From the NCBI RefSeq assembly GCF_029958925.1, contig NZ_CP124616.1:2790001-2854000 (forward strand): DNA of 64,000 bases, written 5' to 3'. Of the stretch, positions 52,799 to 61,702 are shown one piece after another. This stretch comes from Tropicibacter oceani. GTDB taxonomy: Bacteria; Pseudomonadota; Alphaproteobacteria; Rhodobacterales; Rhodobacteraceae. How positions within the stretch are numbered: position 1 is the first letter of the stretch; each line of letters opens with the position of its first letter. The position numbers were made by a program, and so were the translations under genes. The notes below the pieces were generated by a model, which was not told the DNA's origin, searched no databases, and saw nothing but the letters and a program-made list of their open reading frames with translations.

Positions 52799-53329
52799 AT
52801 GTCCGAGTTCTACACTGGTCAGATTGTGTTGGTTGGTTTCAATTGGGCCATGCGTAACTTTGCGCTGTGCGATGGCCAGTTGCTGGAGATTTCGTCAAAT
52901 TCTGCGCTGTTCTCCTTGCTCGGAACAGCCTACGGCGGCAATGGAGTACACAACTTTGCGCTGCCCGATCTGCGTGGCCGCGTGCCGATGCACCAGGGCA
53001 TCGGCAATGGCCTGAGCCCTCGTAGTGTCGGTCAGCGTGCGGGACAGGAACATGTAACCCTGAACGCCAGCGAGATGCCGGCGCACACCCACAATGCCCG
53101 GCTGATGGCCGAAGGCCGCAATGGCAACGCCGATTCCCCCGCGGGCAACATGATCGCCAACCATTCGGGCGGCTTTCGCCCCAACGTCCCGGCCGAAGAT
53201 GTCCCGATGAGCCCTGCTTCGGTCGTGTCGGACACCGTCGGTGGCAACCAGCCGCATGACAACATGCCCCCCTACCTGGTGATGAGCTACCAGATCTGCC
53301 TGTACGGGGCTTATCCGTCCCGCGAATGA
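52799..53329 (+). CDS. Phage-tail-collar ('microcystin-dependent') protein, paralogue 2
   Basis: 176 residues, the same length as paralogue 1. YTGQIVLVGFNWAMRNFALCDGQ at residue 5 (in part), LFSLLGTAYGGNGVHNFALPDLRGR near 38, EMPAHTHNARLMAEGRNGNA near 97 and PYLVMSYQICLYGAYPSRE at the end. The segment GGFRPNVPAEDV is nearly identical to paralogue 1. A GGGAG site precedes the ATG. A strong terminator follows. Function unknown. Confidence 0.85.
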   Translation: MSEFYTGQIVLVGFNWAMRNFALCDGQLLEISSNSALFSLLGTAYGGNGVHNFALPDLRGRVPMHQGIGNGLSPRSVGQRAGQEHVTLNASEMPAHTHNARLMAEGRNGNADSPAGNMIANHSGGFRPNVPAEDVPMSPASVVSDTVGGNQPHDNMPPYLVMSYQICLYGAYPSRE

Positions 53330-53348
53330 TCCAGGCACAAACATCCAG

Positions 53349-53389
53349 GCCGCCGCCCCACCCTGACCGGCAAGGCGGCGGTTTTTCTT
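53349..53389 (+). terminator. Rho-independent terminator after collar gene 2
   Basis: CCGCCGCC (53350-53357) pairs with GGCGGCGG (53374-53381) and is followed by TTTTTCTTT. Strong hairpin with T-run. The GNAT gene starts 13 bp later, so readthrough or an internal promoter is needed for it. Confidence 0.88.
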
Positions 53390-53401
53390 TCGAGGCCCCG
53401 C

Positions 53402-53908
53402 ATGCAACCACTTTTTCCAAAAGGTAAGGTGACCTTTCGTCCGATCCAGGACAGCGACCGCGACTTTCTGTTCGGGCTTTTCGCCAGCACCCGCGAATGG
53501 GAATTCCAGCTGACCACCTGGACCGAGGCCGACAAGCACGATTTCCTGAAAAGCCAGTTCAAAGCGCAGGACATGTCCTATCGGATGAATTTCCTGGGCG
53601 CGGCCTTTCGCATCATCCAGATGGACGGCGTCGACATCGGGCGCCTGTATGTCGATCGGCCCGACACCCACATGCATATCATCGACCTGACGCTGGCGCC
53701 GGAATGGTGCGGGCGCGGCATCGGGTCTGACATCCTCAAGGCACTGCTGAACGAGGCGCACGGCGGCAAGGTGCCGGTCCGGCTAAGCGTCGAAAAACAG
53801 AACCCGGCGTTGAACCTGTACCTGCGGCTGGGCTTTCGGGCGCTGTCGGAAACCGCGACGCATTACGCCCTGGAATGGCGCCCGCAGACCGGCCCGCGCG
53901 AAATCTGA
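53402..53908 (+). CDS. GNAT acetyltransferase in the collar cluster
   Basis: 168 residues. VTFRPIQDSDRDFLFGLFAS at residue 10, FRIIQMDGVDIGRLYVDR near 73 and the acetyl-CoA loop LTLAPEWCGRGIGSDILKALL near 97 (R/Q-x-x-G-x-G/A as CGRGIGS) are GNAT hallmarks, ending LYLRLGFRALSE. The substrate is unknown. GNATs recur beside collar proteins of this kind in other genomes as I recall, which suggests the collar proteins or a shared partner as target. Convergent with DUF6916-like 2, 3 bp apart. Confidence 0.85.
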   Translation: MQPLFPKGKVTFRPIQDSDRDFLFGLFASTREWEFQLTTWTEADKHDFLKSQFKAQDMSYRMNFLGAAFRIIQMDGVDIGRLYVDRPDTHMHIIDLTLAPEWCGRGIGSDILKALLNEAHGGKVPVRLSVEKQNPALNLYLRLGFRALSETATHYALEWRPQTGPREI

Positions 53909-53911
53909 GGC

Positions 53912-54244
53912 CTAGCTAAAGTTGATCTCGTACAGCGCGCAGGTCTGATCCTGGCGAAAGGGCGACACGAACAGCGCGGCCTGCCCCAGGCCGGGGATCT
54001 CGACCTCGTGCATGCAGCCGTCCAAAAGCGGCTCTCGCGGGCCTTCCAGCACCAGCGAAAAGGCCCGGCGCGGCGGCAGGACCTTGCCGTCGATCTCGAT
54101 GTGGCTGTCGCGGATCGTCGCCTCGGACAGCAGCTTGATATTGTCCAGCGTCAGGACAAGCGCGCCCTCATCGCCCCGGACGACAAAGCCCTTTCCGACC
54201 AGCGGTTCGAAATCCTGCGGTGTCAGGGCTGCAAGGTCGATCAT
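53912..54244 (-). CDS. DUF6916-like protein, cytoplasmic form
   Basis: 110 residues with no signal peptide. LTPQDFEPLVGKGFVVRGDEG near residue 7, LPPRRAFSLVLEGPREPLLDG near 56 and CMHEVEIPGLGQAALFVSPF near 76 match the DUF6916 pattern (each in part), and the C-terminus CALYEINFS corresponds to AYVELVLN of the protein at 52165. So two members frame the cluster, one exportable and one not. Function unknown. Confidence 0.75.
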   Translation of the reverse strand: MIDLAALTPQDFEPLVGKGFVVRGDEGALVLTLDNIKLLSEATIRDSHIEIDGKVLPPRRAFSLVLEGPREPLLDGCMHEVEIPGLGQAALFVSPFRQDQTCALYEINFS

Positions 54245-54496
54245 GGGCGGTCCTCTGAAGGGCTGGGATACCGTCAGACTGGCCGCCGCACCGGCAAAGG
54301 TCAAACCGATAGTCCCCCGCGCACCGCCCGAAAACCCGGCAATCCGCCCCGCAACGTCCCTTTTGCCCCGGAACCCCGGTCATCGGGCCGCTTTTGCGCC
54401 GTCAACGGCGGCAAAAAGACTTTCAAACCGGTTGAAAACTGTTAATGTTCCGCAACGGCAGTCACGGCTGCTAATGGAATTTTACAGGAGGCATTC

Positions 54497-55528
54497 GTGG
54501 CAACATTCGACTTCAACGACGGCTTGGACAGCTTTAGCCCGACAACCGTGTCGTTTACCGATGACAGCGTCAACTTCACGCTCAGCACCTCGGGCAATGG
54601 CGGCGCGAACAACATCTTCTACAATCCCGACGACGTGCCGGAAAACGGATTGATTTCCTTGACGGATTCGTCGGTCAATGGCCCCTTTACGCTGGTAGTC
54701 AACGATCCGGTGAACAACAAGTTTGCCGCAACCGGCGGAAATATCACGCTGAACCTTGGTTCGAGCACCATCAGCGGGACATGGAATGTCACCTTTGTGC
54801 ACGCCACCAATGCGGGTTTGAACCAGGTGTTCAACAACGTCGCAGAGGATGCGGCGCTCAGCTTTGCCACGTCGGCGGAATTTTCTGCCATCCGTTTCAC
54901 GCCGACCGGGTCGGGCAACTACATCACCATCGACAGCCTGTCCGCCAGCATCGTCTGCTATCTGGAAGACACCGGCATCGACACGCCCAAGGGCCGCGTC
55001 GCCGTGCAGGATCTGCGCCCGGGCGATACGATCCTGACCGCCGATGGCAACCAGACCACTGTCAAATGGGTCGGTGTCCAGCCGGTCGAAACCCGCCTGA
55101 CCCACCCCGCCAAGGTCAACCCGATCTGCCTGCGCGCCGGCGCCATCGCTCCCGACGTGCCGCAGCGCGACCTGTTTGTTTCGCCCGATCACGCCATTGA
55201 AATCAACGGCTTGCTGTTCAACGCCAGCGCGCTGGTCAATGGCGGCTCGATCTACCGGGTGGCCAGGATGCCGCTTGAGGGCTTTACCTATTACCACGTC
55301 GAAACCGACCACCACGAGGTGATCCTGGCCGAAGGCTGCCCTTCCGAAAGCTATCTGGACATGCCCGACCGCAGCAGTTTCGTGAACGGGGCCGAACGCG
55401 CCGATGCGCCGATGATCGAGGAAATGAACCTGCCCCGCATCACCGCCGCCCGGCTGGTGCCGCAGGACATCCAGGACCAGCTGGCCGAGCGCGCCAGAGC
55501 ACTGGAACCGGCACGCCGCGCCGCCTGA
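54497..55528 (+). CDS. Hint-domain (hedgehog/intein) protein
   Basis: 343 residues from GTG at 54497 with a strong ACAGGAGG site. Residues 1-~150 are a polar β-rich domain (FDFNDGLDSFSPTTVSFTDD) without a signal peptide. A Hint domain begins at Cys 154 (CYLEDTGIDTPKGRVAVQDL) and runs to ~310, with VSPDHAIEINGLLFNASALV near 230 carrying the second block His. Such Hint_2 proteins are frequent in Rhodobacteraceae, often with RTX partners, and could cleave after the first domain. Self-processing is inferred. Confidence 0.87.
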   Translation: MATFDFNDGLDSFSPTTVSFTDDSVNFTLSTSGNGGANNIFYNPDDVPENGLISLTDSSVNGPFTLVVNDPVNNKFAATGGNITLNLGSSTISGTWNVTFVHATNAGLNQVFNNVAEDAALSFATSAEFSAIRFTPTGSGNYITIDSLSASIVCYLEDTGIDTPKGRVAVQDLRPGDTILTADGNQTTVKWVGVQPVETRLTHPAKVNPICLRAGAIAPDVPQRDLFVSPDHAIEINGLLFNASALVNGGSIYRVARMPLEGFTYYHVETDHHEVILAEGCPSESYLDMPDRSSFVNGAERADAPMIEEMNLPRITAARLVPQDIQDQLAERARALEPARRAA

Positions 55529-55553
55529 TCGCGACCGGCCAAGGCATGACGAC

Positions 55554-55582
55554 AACGGCCAGGGGTTCCGCCTCTGGCCGTT
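55554..55582 (+). terminator. Terminator after the Hint gene
   Basis: AACGGCCAGGGG pairs with CCTCTGGCCGTT (one G-T wobble) around a 5-base loop, followed by CTTCTTG. Stem of 12 pairs, 25 bp past the stop codon. Confidence 0.7.
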
Positions 55583-55723
55583 CTTCTTGCGGATGGGGCG
55601 CTTTGGTGGATACCTTGCGGCGCAGGGCGCGCGTTTTGCGCCCGGCCCCCCCGGCCACCTTGTTTTTCGGTGCTGTGTTTCCGCCCCTTTTGACCAAAGA
55701 TTTCAACCATCGGACTGGCCCAC

Positions 55724-57565
55724 ATGACCCTTTCTGCCTCTGAACAGCAATCCGCCGACCTTGATGCCGTGAACGCCGATCTTCAGCGCATCGCGCAGCA
55801 TCAGACCGCCGGCCGCCTTGCCGAGGCGGGTGCCATGCTGGACAATTTGCTGATCCGCTACCCCGGCCACCCCCGGCTGCTGCATCTCAAGGGGTTGAAC
55901 CTGGCGCAGACCGGCAAGGTGGCCGACGGCCTGGCCCTGCTGGACGCGGTGATCGCCGATAGCCCCGATCCGGTGGTGCTGGTCGATGCCGGAACGCTGC
56001 GGGCGCAAAGCGGCGATCTGCCCCGCGCCCTCGACAGCTTTCAACAGGCGGTCGAGATCGCGCCGAACTATGCGCTGGCCCATGCCAATCTGGGCGCGGC
56101 GCAGCTGCTGAACCAGCAATTCCGTGCCGCGATCCCGCATCTGCAAAAGGCGCTGGAACTGGACAACCGGGTGCTGGACGTGCACCTGAACCTGGCGCAG
56201 GCCCTGATCCGCGTCGGCAATTTTGATCCGGCCATCGACACGCTGTACAAGGCGCTGGCCATCGACCCCAAAAGCGCCGCCGCCCACAGCCACCTGGCCG
56301 CCGCCCTGTTCCGCCGCGAACGCCACGACAGTGCCGAACACCACGCCCGCCGCGCCATCGAACTGGCCCCCGACGCGGCCGAGCCAAAGCTGCATCTGGG
56401 CAATGTCCTGGCCGCCGCCGGCCGGATGGACGAGGCGGTTCAACTGCTGCTGGAGATCGCCGGCAAACCGCCCACCGGGGCGACCGCCCTGTCGCGGCTG
56501 GTGCATCTGCGCAAGACGACCGAGGACAGCCCCGAACTGGCCATTCTGCGCCAATACCAGGCCCGCCTTGCTGATCTGGTGCCCGAATACCGCAGCACCC
56601 TGCAATTCGCCCTTGGCAAGGCCGAGGACGACCTTGGCAACCATGCCGCCGCGATGGAGCATTACCACAAGGCCAATGCCGAAAGCCGCGCCTTGCATCC
56701 CTATGACATCGACGCCTTTCGCACCCGTGCCACGCGCCTGGAACAGCTGGTCACGCCCGACCTGATCACCCGCTGCGGCGGCGCGGGGATCAGTGATATC
56801 GCGCCGATCTTCATTGTCGGCATGCCGCGCTCTGGCACCACCTTGATGGACCAGATGTTTTCGCGCCATCCCGATGTGCAGGCGGGCGGCGAACTGGCTG
56901 CCTCGCCCCGGGCGCTGCGCCGCAACGCCCGCATCCGCGCCGCGCTCGAACAGGAAATCAGCCCGGATGATCTGACCGCTGACGATTTCGCCCGCCTGGG
57001 CGAGGATTACATCGCCGGGCTGCACGCCGAAGGGCTGCGGGCGGGCTATGTCTCGGACAAGATGCCGGCGAACTACCTTTATGTCGGGCTACTGGCCATG
57101 GCCCTGCCCCGCGCCAGGTTCCTGATCATGCGCCGCCACCCGCTGGATTGTCTGCTGTCCAACTACATGCAGAACTTTGGGCAGAACCAGCCCTTCAGCA
57201 CGCGCTTTTCCGACCTGGCCCAGGTTTATCGCAGCTTTGACCGGCTGGCCCGGCACTGGAGCGCGCTGCTGCCCGACCGCGTGCGCGAAGTGCCTTACGA
57301 AGCCGTGGTGGCCGAGCCCGAGGCCCGCATGCGCGAGATCATCGCCTTTGCCGGGCTGGACTGGAGCGACGCGGTGCTGGATCACACCCGGTCTTCGCAC
57401 CAGGTCAACACGGCCTCGATGGCGCAGGTGCGTCAGCCGATCTATGGCAGCGCCGTGGCGCGCTGGCGGCGCTATGGCCCGCTGCTGCACGACCTGGCCG
57501 CCGAATTGCGCGACGTGCTGAGCGACGACGAGCTGGCCGCCTGCGGCGTGGCCCCCGCCGCCTGA
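55724..57565 (+). CDS. TPR-repeat sulfotransferase
   Basis: 613 residues. Residues ~10-330 are tetratricopeptide repeats (PNYALAHANLGAAQLL, DAAEPKLHLGNVLAAAGRMDEA in part). A PAPS-dependent sulfotransferase domain follows: IFIVGMPRSGTTLMDQMFSRH near residue 363 (5'-phosphosulfate loop; in part) and FLIMRRHPLDCLLSNYMQNF near 466 (3'-phosphate loop). No signal peptide, so it acts in the cytosol. The TPR part probably selects a protein partner. A TPR-glycosyltransferase gene follows after 31 bp. Confidence 0.9.
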   Translation: MTLSASEQQSADLDAVNADLQRIAQHQTAGRLAEAGAMLDNLLIRYPGHPRLLHLKGLNLAQTGKVADGLALLDAVIADSPDPVVLVDAGTLRAQSGDLPRALDSFQQAVEIAPNYALAHANLGAAQLLNQQFRAAIPHLQKALELDNRVLDVHLNLAQALIRVGNFDPAIDTLYKALAIDPKSAAAHSHLAAALFRRERHDSAEHHARRAIELAPDAAEPKLHLGNVLAAAGRMDEAVQLLLEIAGKPPTGATALSRLVHLRKTTEDSPELAILRQYQARLADLVPEYRSTLQFALGKAEDDLGNHAAAMEHYHKANAESRALHPYDIDAFRTRATRLEQLVTPDLITRCGGAGISDIAPIFIVGMPRSGTTLMDQMFSRHPDVQAGGELAASPRALRRNARIRAALEQEISPDDLTADDFARLGEDYIAGLHAEGLRAGYVSDKMPANYLYVGLLAMALPRARFLIMRRHPLDCLLSNYMQNFGQNQPFSTRFSDLAQVYRSFDRLARHWSALLPDRVREVPYEAVVAEPEARMREIIAFAGLDWSDAVLDHTRSSHQVNTASMAQVRQPIYGSAVARWRRYGPLLHDLAAELRDVLSDDELAACGVAPAA

Positions 57566-57596
57566 CGCCGGCGCCGCCAAAGCCGATGACTGCGCC

Positions 57597-59837
57597 ATGA
57601 CGGATACTCCCGCGCCCCCCGCCTGGATGGCCCATGCCGCCGCCTGCGACGATGCGCTCGAGGCGGATGACCTGCCCGCCGCCGAGGCCTATCTGCAATC
57701 CGCCCTGGCGGTGGCCGAAACCGTTCCGGCCAAGCTGTGGCTGCTGCAGGCCGAGGTGCTGACCCGGCGCGGCGCAGTGCGCGAGGCCGAAGAGGTTCTG
57801 GACGTCGCCTGCATCAGCTTTCCGGCCAATTTCTGGCCGCCCTACCGGTTGGCGCAATTGCTGCACGCGCGCGGCGACAGCGCCCAGGCGGCGCAGTATT
57901 TCGACCTGTGCCACGCCGCCGGGCCGCGTGCCGACCTGCTGCCGCTGCATGCGCTGGATCTTGAGGTCAGCCTTGCGGCGCAATCCCCTGCCGGGGTGGT
58001 GCGGGCCTATCGCGCGCTGATGGCGCTGGCACCGCAAACCATCGACAACGCGCAGGTGCTGGCGCAACTGGCGGCGATGCCGGGCGGCGCCGTGCAGGCC
58101 GTGCCGCTGTACCAGGAGGCCCTGCAGGCCACCCCGGACGACAGGCCCCTGCTCGAAGCGTTCATCACCTTTTTGACCACCACCTGCCCCCCCGAAGCCG
58201 CCGTCCCGGGGCTGGAATTCGTGCAACAAAGCCAGGGCGGCGATCTGGGCCTCCTGCTGCGCCTGGCGCGGATCTATCGCCAACTGGGCGTCGCCGACAA
58301 ACAAGAGGCGGTCTTGCAGCAGGCGGTGCGGGATCACCCCACGGCGCCCGACCTGCTGCGCTATCTGTTCGACACCCAGCTGGCCACGACGGACAGCGAA
58401 ACGCTGACGACGGTGGTCGGCGCGCTCAGATCCCGCATTCCCGACCGGCTGCACACCGAACTGGCCAGCCAGCTGGCCCTGACCTTGATGGATTTCGACA
58501 CCGCCAGCACCCTGCTGCGGGCGCACAGCGCGCAGGGCAAGGCCCCGCACGAGGCGCAGATGCTGGCCACGGCACTGATCGGTCAGGGGCGCCACGCCCT
58601 GGCCCTGCGCTACCTCAGCCGCTGCACCCGGCACTGGCCGCAGGCGCCGGGGCTGGTGTCCTTTCACATCATCTGGGCGCTCAAACTGGGCCGGATCGAG
58701 GATGCCCGCCGCACCATCGAGGCCTGCGACGGCAAACTGCCCGAGGCGGTCCTGACCGCGCACCGTTTCCTGCTGGCCGGCATGCAGAACGATCTGGACG
58801 GCGCCATCGCCAGCTATGCCCGGCTGCGCGCCAACAAGGATCTGACCGAGGAACAGCGCCGACACATGGCCAAGCTGATCTTCAGCCTGGCCGACATCAC
58901 CCGGCTGGAGGCGATCAAGACCCGCATCGGCGATCCCTTGGGCGAAAAGGGCGGGCTGCTGCACCGCGCTGGTCTGCCCGGAGCCATGGCGCTGGAACTG
59001 CAGCTGGAAAGCCGCGATTACGCCGCGCGGGGCGGCTATGCCTGCCTTGCGGACTGGCGCCACACCCGGCCGCATTCGGTGGTGGCCGCGATCCGGCTGA
59101 TCGACGACTGGCGCGCCAATGCGCCCGACTGGCCGCACCAGCCCGCCATTCCCCGGCGCATCTTTCAGTACTGGGACAAATCCCCGCCGCCGCAGATCGT
59201 CAGCCGCATGTGTCAAAGCTGGGCCGAGGCCCCCGGATTCGAGCACGACCTGTATGACCGCCCGCGCGCCCAGCGGTTCCTGCGCGAGACCTTTGGGCCG
59301 GTCTGGCTGCGGGCCTTTGACATGGCGCGCAACCCCGCCGAAGAGGCGGACCTGCTGCGGCTGTGCCTGCTGGTCAAGTTCGGCGGCGTCTGGGCCGATG
59401 CCGATGACTGGCTGTATGGCGATCTGGGCGCACTGCTGGACGGCGCCCATGGGCTGACCCTGTACCGAGAGCCGCTGGGCGGCACGCTTGGCAACAACTT
59501 CATCGCCGCGCCCCCCGGCCATCCGGCGCTGATCTTTGCGGCCAAGCTGGTGCGCGCGGCGCTGCTGGAACGCTCGGCCGATATCGCCTGGAGCAAGACC
59601 GGCCCCGGCGTCCTGACCCGCGCGCTGGCGCATTTCCTGGTGCAGGTCGCCATTCCGCTGACCGATCATCCCGTCACCATCGTCGATGCGGCGCGCATTG
59701 GACGTGTCGTCGCCATGCATAACCCGGTGCGCTACAAGACCCTGCCCAGCCACTGGGCCGCGGACGGCAAACGCAAAGGCGAAAACCGGGTCTGGCCCGA
59801 CCTTCTGGACGCCTTGCAATCCGCCGATCCGGCCTGA
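57597..59837 (+). CDS. TPR-like protein with GT32-type glycosyltransferase domain
   Basis: 746 residues. The first ~500 are helical TPR-like repeats (LAQLLHARGDSAQAAQYF, LARIYRQLGVADKQEAVLQQ). From ~515, IPRRIFQYWDKSPPPQI and the DXD region LLRLCLLVKFGGVWADADDW near 590-604 (in part) match the Gly_transf_sug/GT32 fold, which transfers sugars such as mannose or galactose. Donor and acceptor unknown. Tandem with the TPR-sulfotransferase; both could act on one repeat-selected target. Confidence 0.82.
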   Translation: MTDTPAPPAWMAHAAACDDALEADDLPAAEAYLQSALAVAETVPAKLWLLQAEVLTRRGAVREAEEVLDVACISFPANFWPPYRLAQLLHARGDSAQAAQYFDLCHAAGPRADLLPLHALDLEVSLAAQSPAGVVRAYRALMALAPQTIDNAQVLAQLAAMPGGAVQAVPLYQEALQATPDDRPLLEAFITFLTTTCPPEAAVPGLEFVQQSQGGDLGLLLRLARIYRQLGVADKQEAVLQQAVRDHPTAPDLLRYLFDTQLATTDSETLTTVVGALRSRIPDRLHTELASQLALTLMDFDTASTLLRAHSAQGKAPHEAQMLATALIGQGRHALALRYLSRCTRHWPQAPGLVSFHIIWALKLGRIEDARRTIEACDGKLPEAVLTAHRFLLAGMQNDLDGAIASYARLRANKDLTEEQRRHMAKLIFSLADITRLEAIKTRIGDPLGEKGGLLHRAGLPGAMALELQLESRDYAARGGYACLADWRHTRPHSVVAAIRLIDDWRANAPDWPHQPAIPRRIFQYWDKSPPPQIVSRMCQSWAEAPGFEHDLYDRPRAQRFLRETFGPVWLRAFDMARNPAEEADLLRLCLLVKFGGVWADADDWLYGDLGALLDGAHGLTLYREPLGGTLGNNFIAAPPGHPALIFAAKLVRAALLERSADIAWSKTGPGVLTRALAHFLVQVAIPLTDHPVTIVDAARIGRVVAMHNPVRYKTLPSHWAADGKRKGENRVWPDLLDALQSADPA

Positions 59838-59928
59838 CAGGCCATTTTACGAAAAGTCCGCTTTGCCGCGCCGCCCCAGCTTCGCTAGGCTGCCCGGACA
59901 AGTCACCAAAAGCAGGAGCCCGGCGCCC

Positions 59929-61614
59929 ATGCCGGGAAAAACCCCCTTGGCCAAAGCGAAAAACATCCTGTTCATCATGTTCGACCAGCTGCGCTGGGAT
60001 TACCTGAGCTGCTACGGGCACCCGCATCTGCACACCCCCAACATCGACCGGCTGGCCGGCATGGGCGTTCGTTTTACCCGCGCCTATATTCAGTCGCCGA
60101 TCTGCGGCTCCTCCCGGATGAGCACCTATACCGGGCGCTACGTGCATTCGCATGGCGCGTCGTGGAACGGGATTCCGCTGAAGGTAGGCGAACGCACCAT
60201 GGGGGATCACCTGCGCGACGCCGGGATGGATTGCTATCTGGTCGGCAAGACCCACATGCGCGCCGACGAAGAAGGCATGGCGCGGCTGGGCCTGGCGCCG
60301 GATTCGATCATCGGCGCGCGCGTCTCCGAATGCGGCTTTGACGTCTTTGAACGCGACGACGGCATGTTGCCCGAAGGACCGGACGGCTTTTATGATCCGG
60401 ACGGCGCCAAGGAATACAACAAGTTCCTGCGCGCCAAGGGCTATCACAGCGACAACCCCTGGCACGACTTTGCCAATTCCGGCTTGGATGACGATGGCAA
60501 CGTCCTGTCGGGCTGGTTTCTGAAACACGCGCCCGAACCCGCGAACATCGCAGAAGAGGACAGCGAAACCCCTTATCTGACCGGGCGCGGCATCGACTTC
60601 ATGGCCGGCCACAACGGCCCCTGGTGCTGCCACCTGTCCTATATCAAACCGCATTGGCCCTATATCGTGCCCGAACCCTACGCCAGCATGTACGGCCCCG
60701 AACACGTGCTGCCCCCCGTGCGCAGCGAGGCCGAGCGGCAGAACGCCCACCCTGTATTTCGGATGTTCATGGACACCAAGGTGGGCGAATGCTTTTCGCG
60801 CCAGGATGTGCGCGACGCGGTGATCCCGGCCTACATGGGGCTGATCAAGCAGGCCGACGACCAGATGGGCCGCCTGCTGCGCTGGCTCGAGGAGACCGGG
60901 CGCATCGCGGACACGATGATCGTGCTGACCTCGGATCACGGCGATTTCCTGGGCGATCACTGGATGGGGGAAAAGACCTTTTTCCATGACACCAGCACCC
61001 GGGTGCCGCTGATCATCTATGACCCCTCGCCGCAGGCCGATGCCACGCGCGGCACCACCTGCGACGCGCTGGTCGAATGCATCGATTTCGCCCCCACCTT
61101 TGTCGAGGTCGCCGGGGGCAAGCCGCCCGGTCACATCTTAGAAGGCGAAAGCCTGCTGCCCTTGCTGCACGGACAGCGCAGCGACACGCTGCGCGATTTC
61201 GTGATCTGCGAATATGATTTCTCGGCCACCCCGGTTGCCCATCTGCACGACATCGCCGTGCGCGATGCGGTGATGTTCATGGTCGCCGACAAGCGCTGGA
61301 AACTGATGCATTTCGAGGGCGGTCATCGCCCCATGCTGTTCGACCTGCAAAACGATCCGCAGGAACTGAGCGATCTTGGCGACAGCGCCGACCACGCCCC
61401 AATCATCGCCGAGATGTACGACAAGCTGTTCCGATGGACGCGCCGCCAGTCCCAGCGCACCACCCGCTCCGAAGAGCAACTGATCGAGATGCGCACCAAA
61501 AGCCGCAAACGCGGTGTGATCCTGGGCGTCTATGACGAGAACGACACCGACCTGGACCTGACGGTGAAATACCGCGGCCGCAAGGCTCCGAACATGAAGG
61601 CCGGGCCGAAATAG
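59929..61614 (+). CDS. Sulfatase/phosphonate monoester hydrolase-family enzyme
   Basis: 561 residues of the alkaline-phosphatase superfamily. Metal-site motif ILFIMFDQLRWDYLSCYG near residue 12 (in part), core ICGSSRMSTYTGRY near 62 and VLTSDHGDFLGDHWMGEKTFF near 327 (in part) are clear. The formylglycine site normally reads C-x-P/A-x-R; here it is C-G-S-S-R, so Cys and Arg are kept but Pro is Ser. No signal peptide, hence cytosolic. AGCAGGAG lies upstream. Substrate could be a sulfate or phosphonate ester. It is convergent with the isomerase gene. Confidence 0.87.
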   Translation: MPGKTPLAKAKNILFIMFDQLRWDYLSCYGHPHLHTPNIDRLAGMGVRFTRAYIQSPICGSSRMSTYTGRYVHSHGASWNGIPLKVGERTMGDHLRDAGMDCYLVGKTHMRADEEGMARLGLAPDSIIGARVSECGFDVFERDDGMLPEGPDGFYDPDGAKEYNKFLRAKGYHSDNPWHDFANSGLDDDGNVLSGWFLKHAPEPANIAEEDSETPYLTGRGIDFMAGHNGPWCCHLSYIKPHWPYIVPEPYASMYGPEHVLPPVRSEAERQNAHPVFRMFMDTKVGECFSRQDVRDAVIPAYMGLIKQADDQMGRLLRWLEETGRIADTMIVLTSDHGDFLGDHWMGEKTFFHDTSTRVPLIIYDPSPQADATRGTTCDALVECIDFAPTFVEVAGGKPPGHILEGESLLPLLHGQRSDTLRDFVICEYDFSATPVAHLHDIAVRDAVMFMVADKRWKLMHFEGGHRPMLFDLQNDPQELSDLGDSADHAPIIAEMYDKLFRWTRRQSQRTTRSEEQLIEMRTKSRKRGVILGVYDENDTDLDLTVKYRGRKAPNMKAGPK

Positions 61615-61702
61615 CGGGCGCTGCCAGGCGGCGGGCCATTGGTGCCGCCGGCCCCAACGAATGCGCCGCGCGCCTGACGGGGTCTTGTCCCAGGGCCTGC
61701 GC

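Noticed and set aside
51606-53329. Prophage remnant around the tail-collar genes
   Set aside because: No capsid, terminase, portal, integrase or other tail genes nearby, and the collar proteins are of the non-phage 'microcystin-dependent' type.
57405-59819. 804-codon minus-strand frame opposite the TPR-glycosyltransferase
   Set aside because: The plus-strand product has clear TPR and GT32 features; the minus frame has none.
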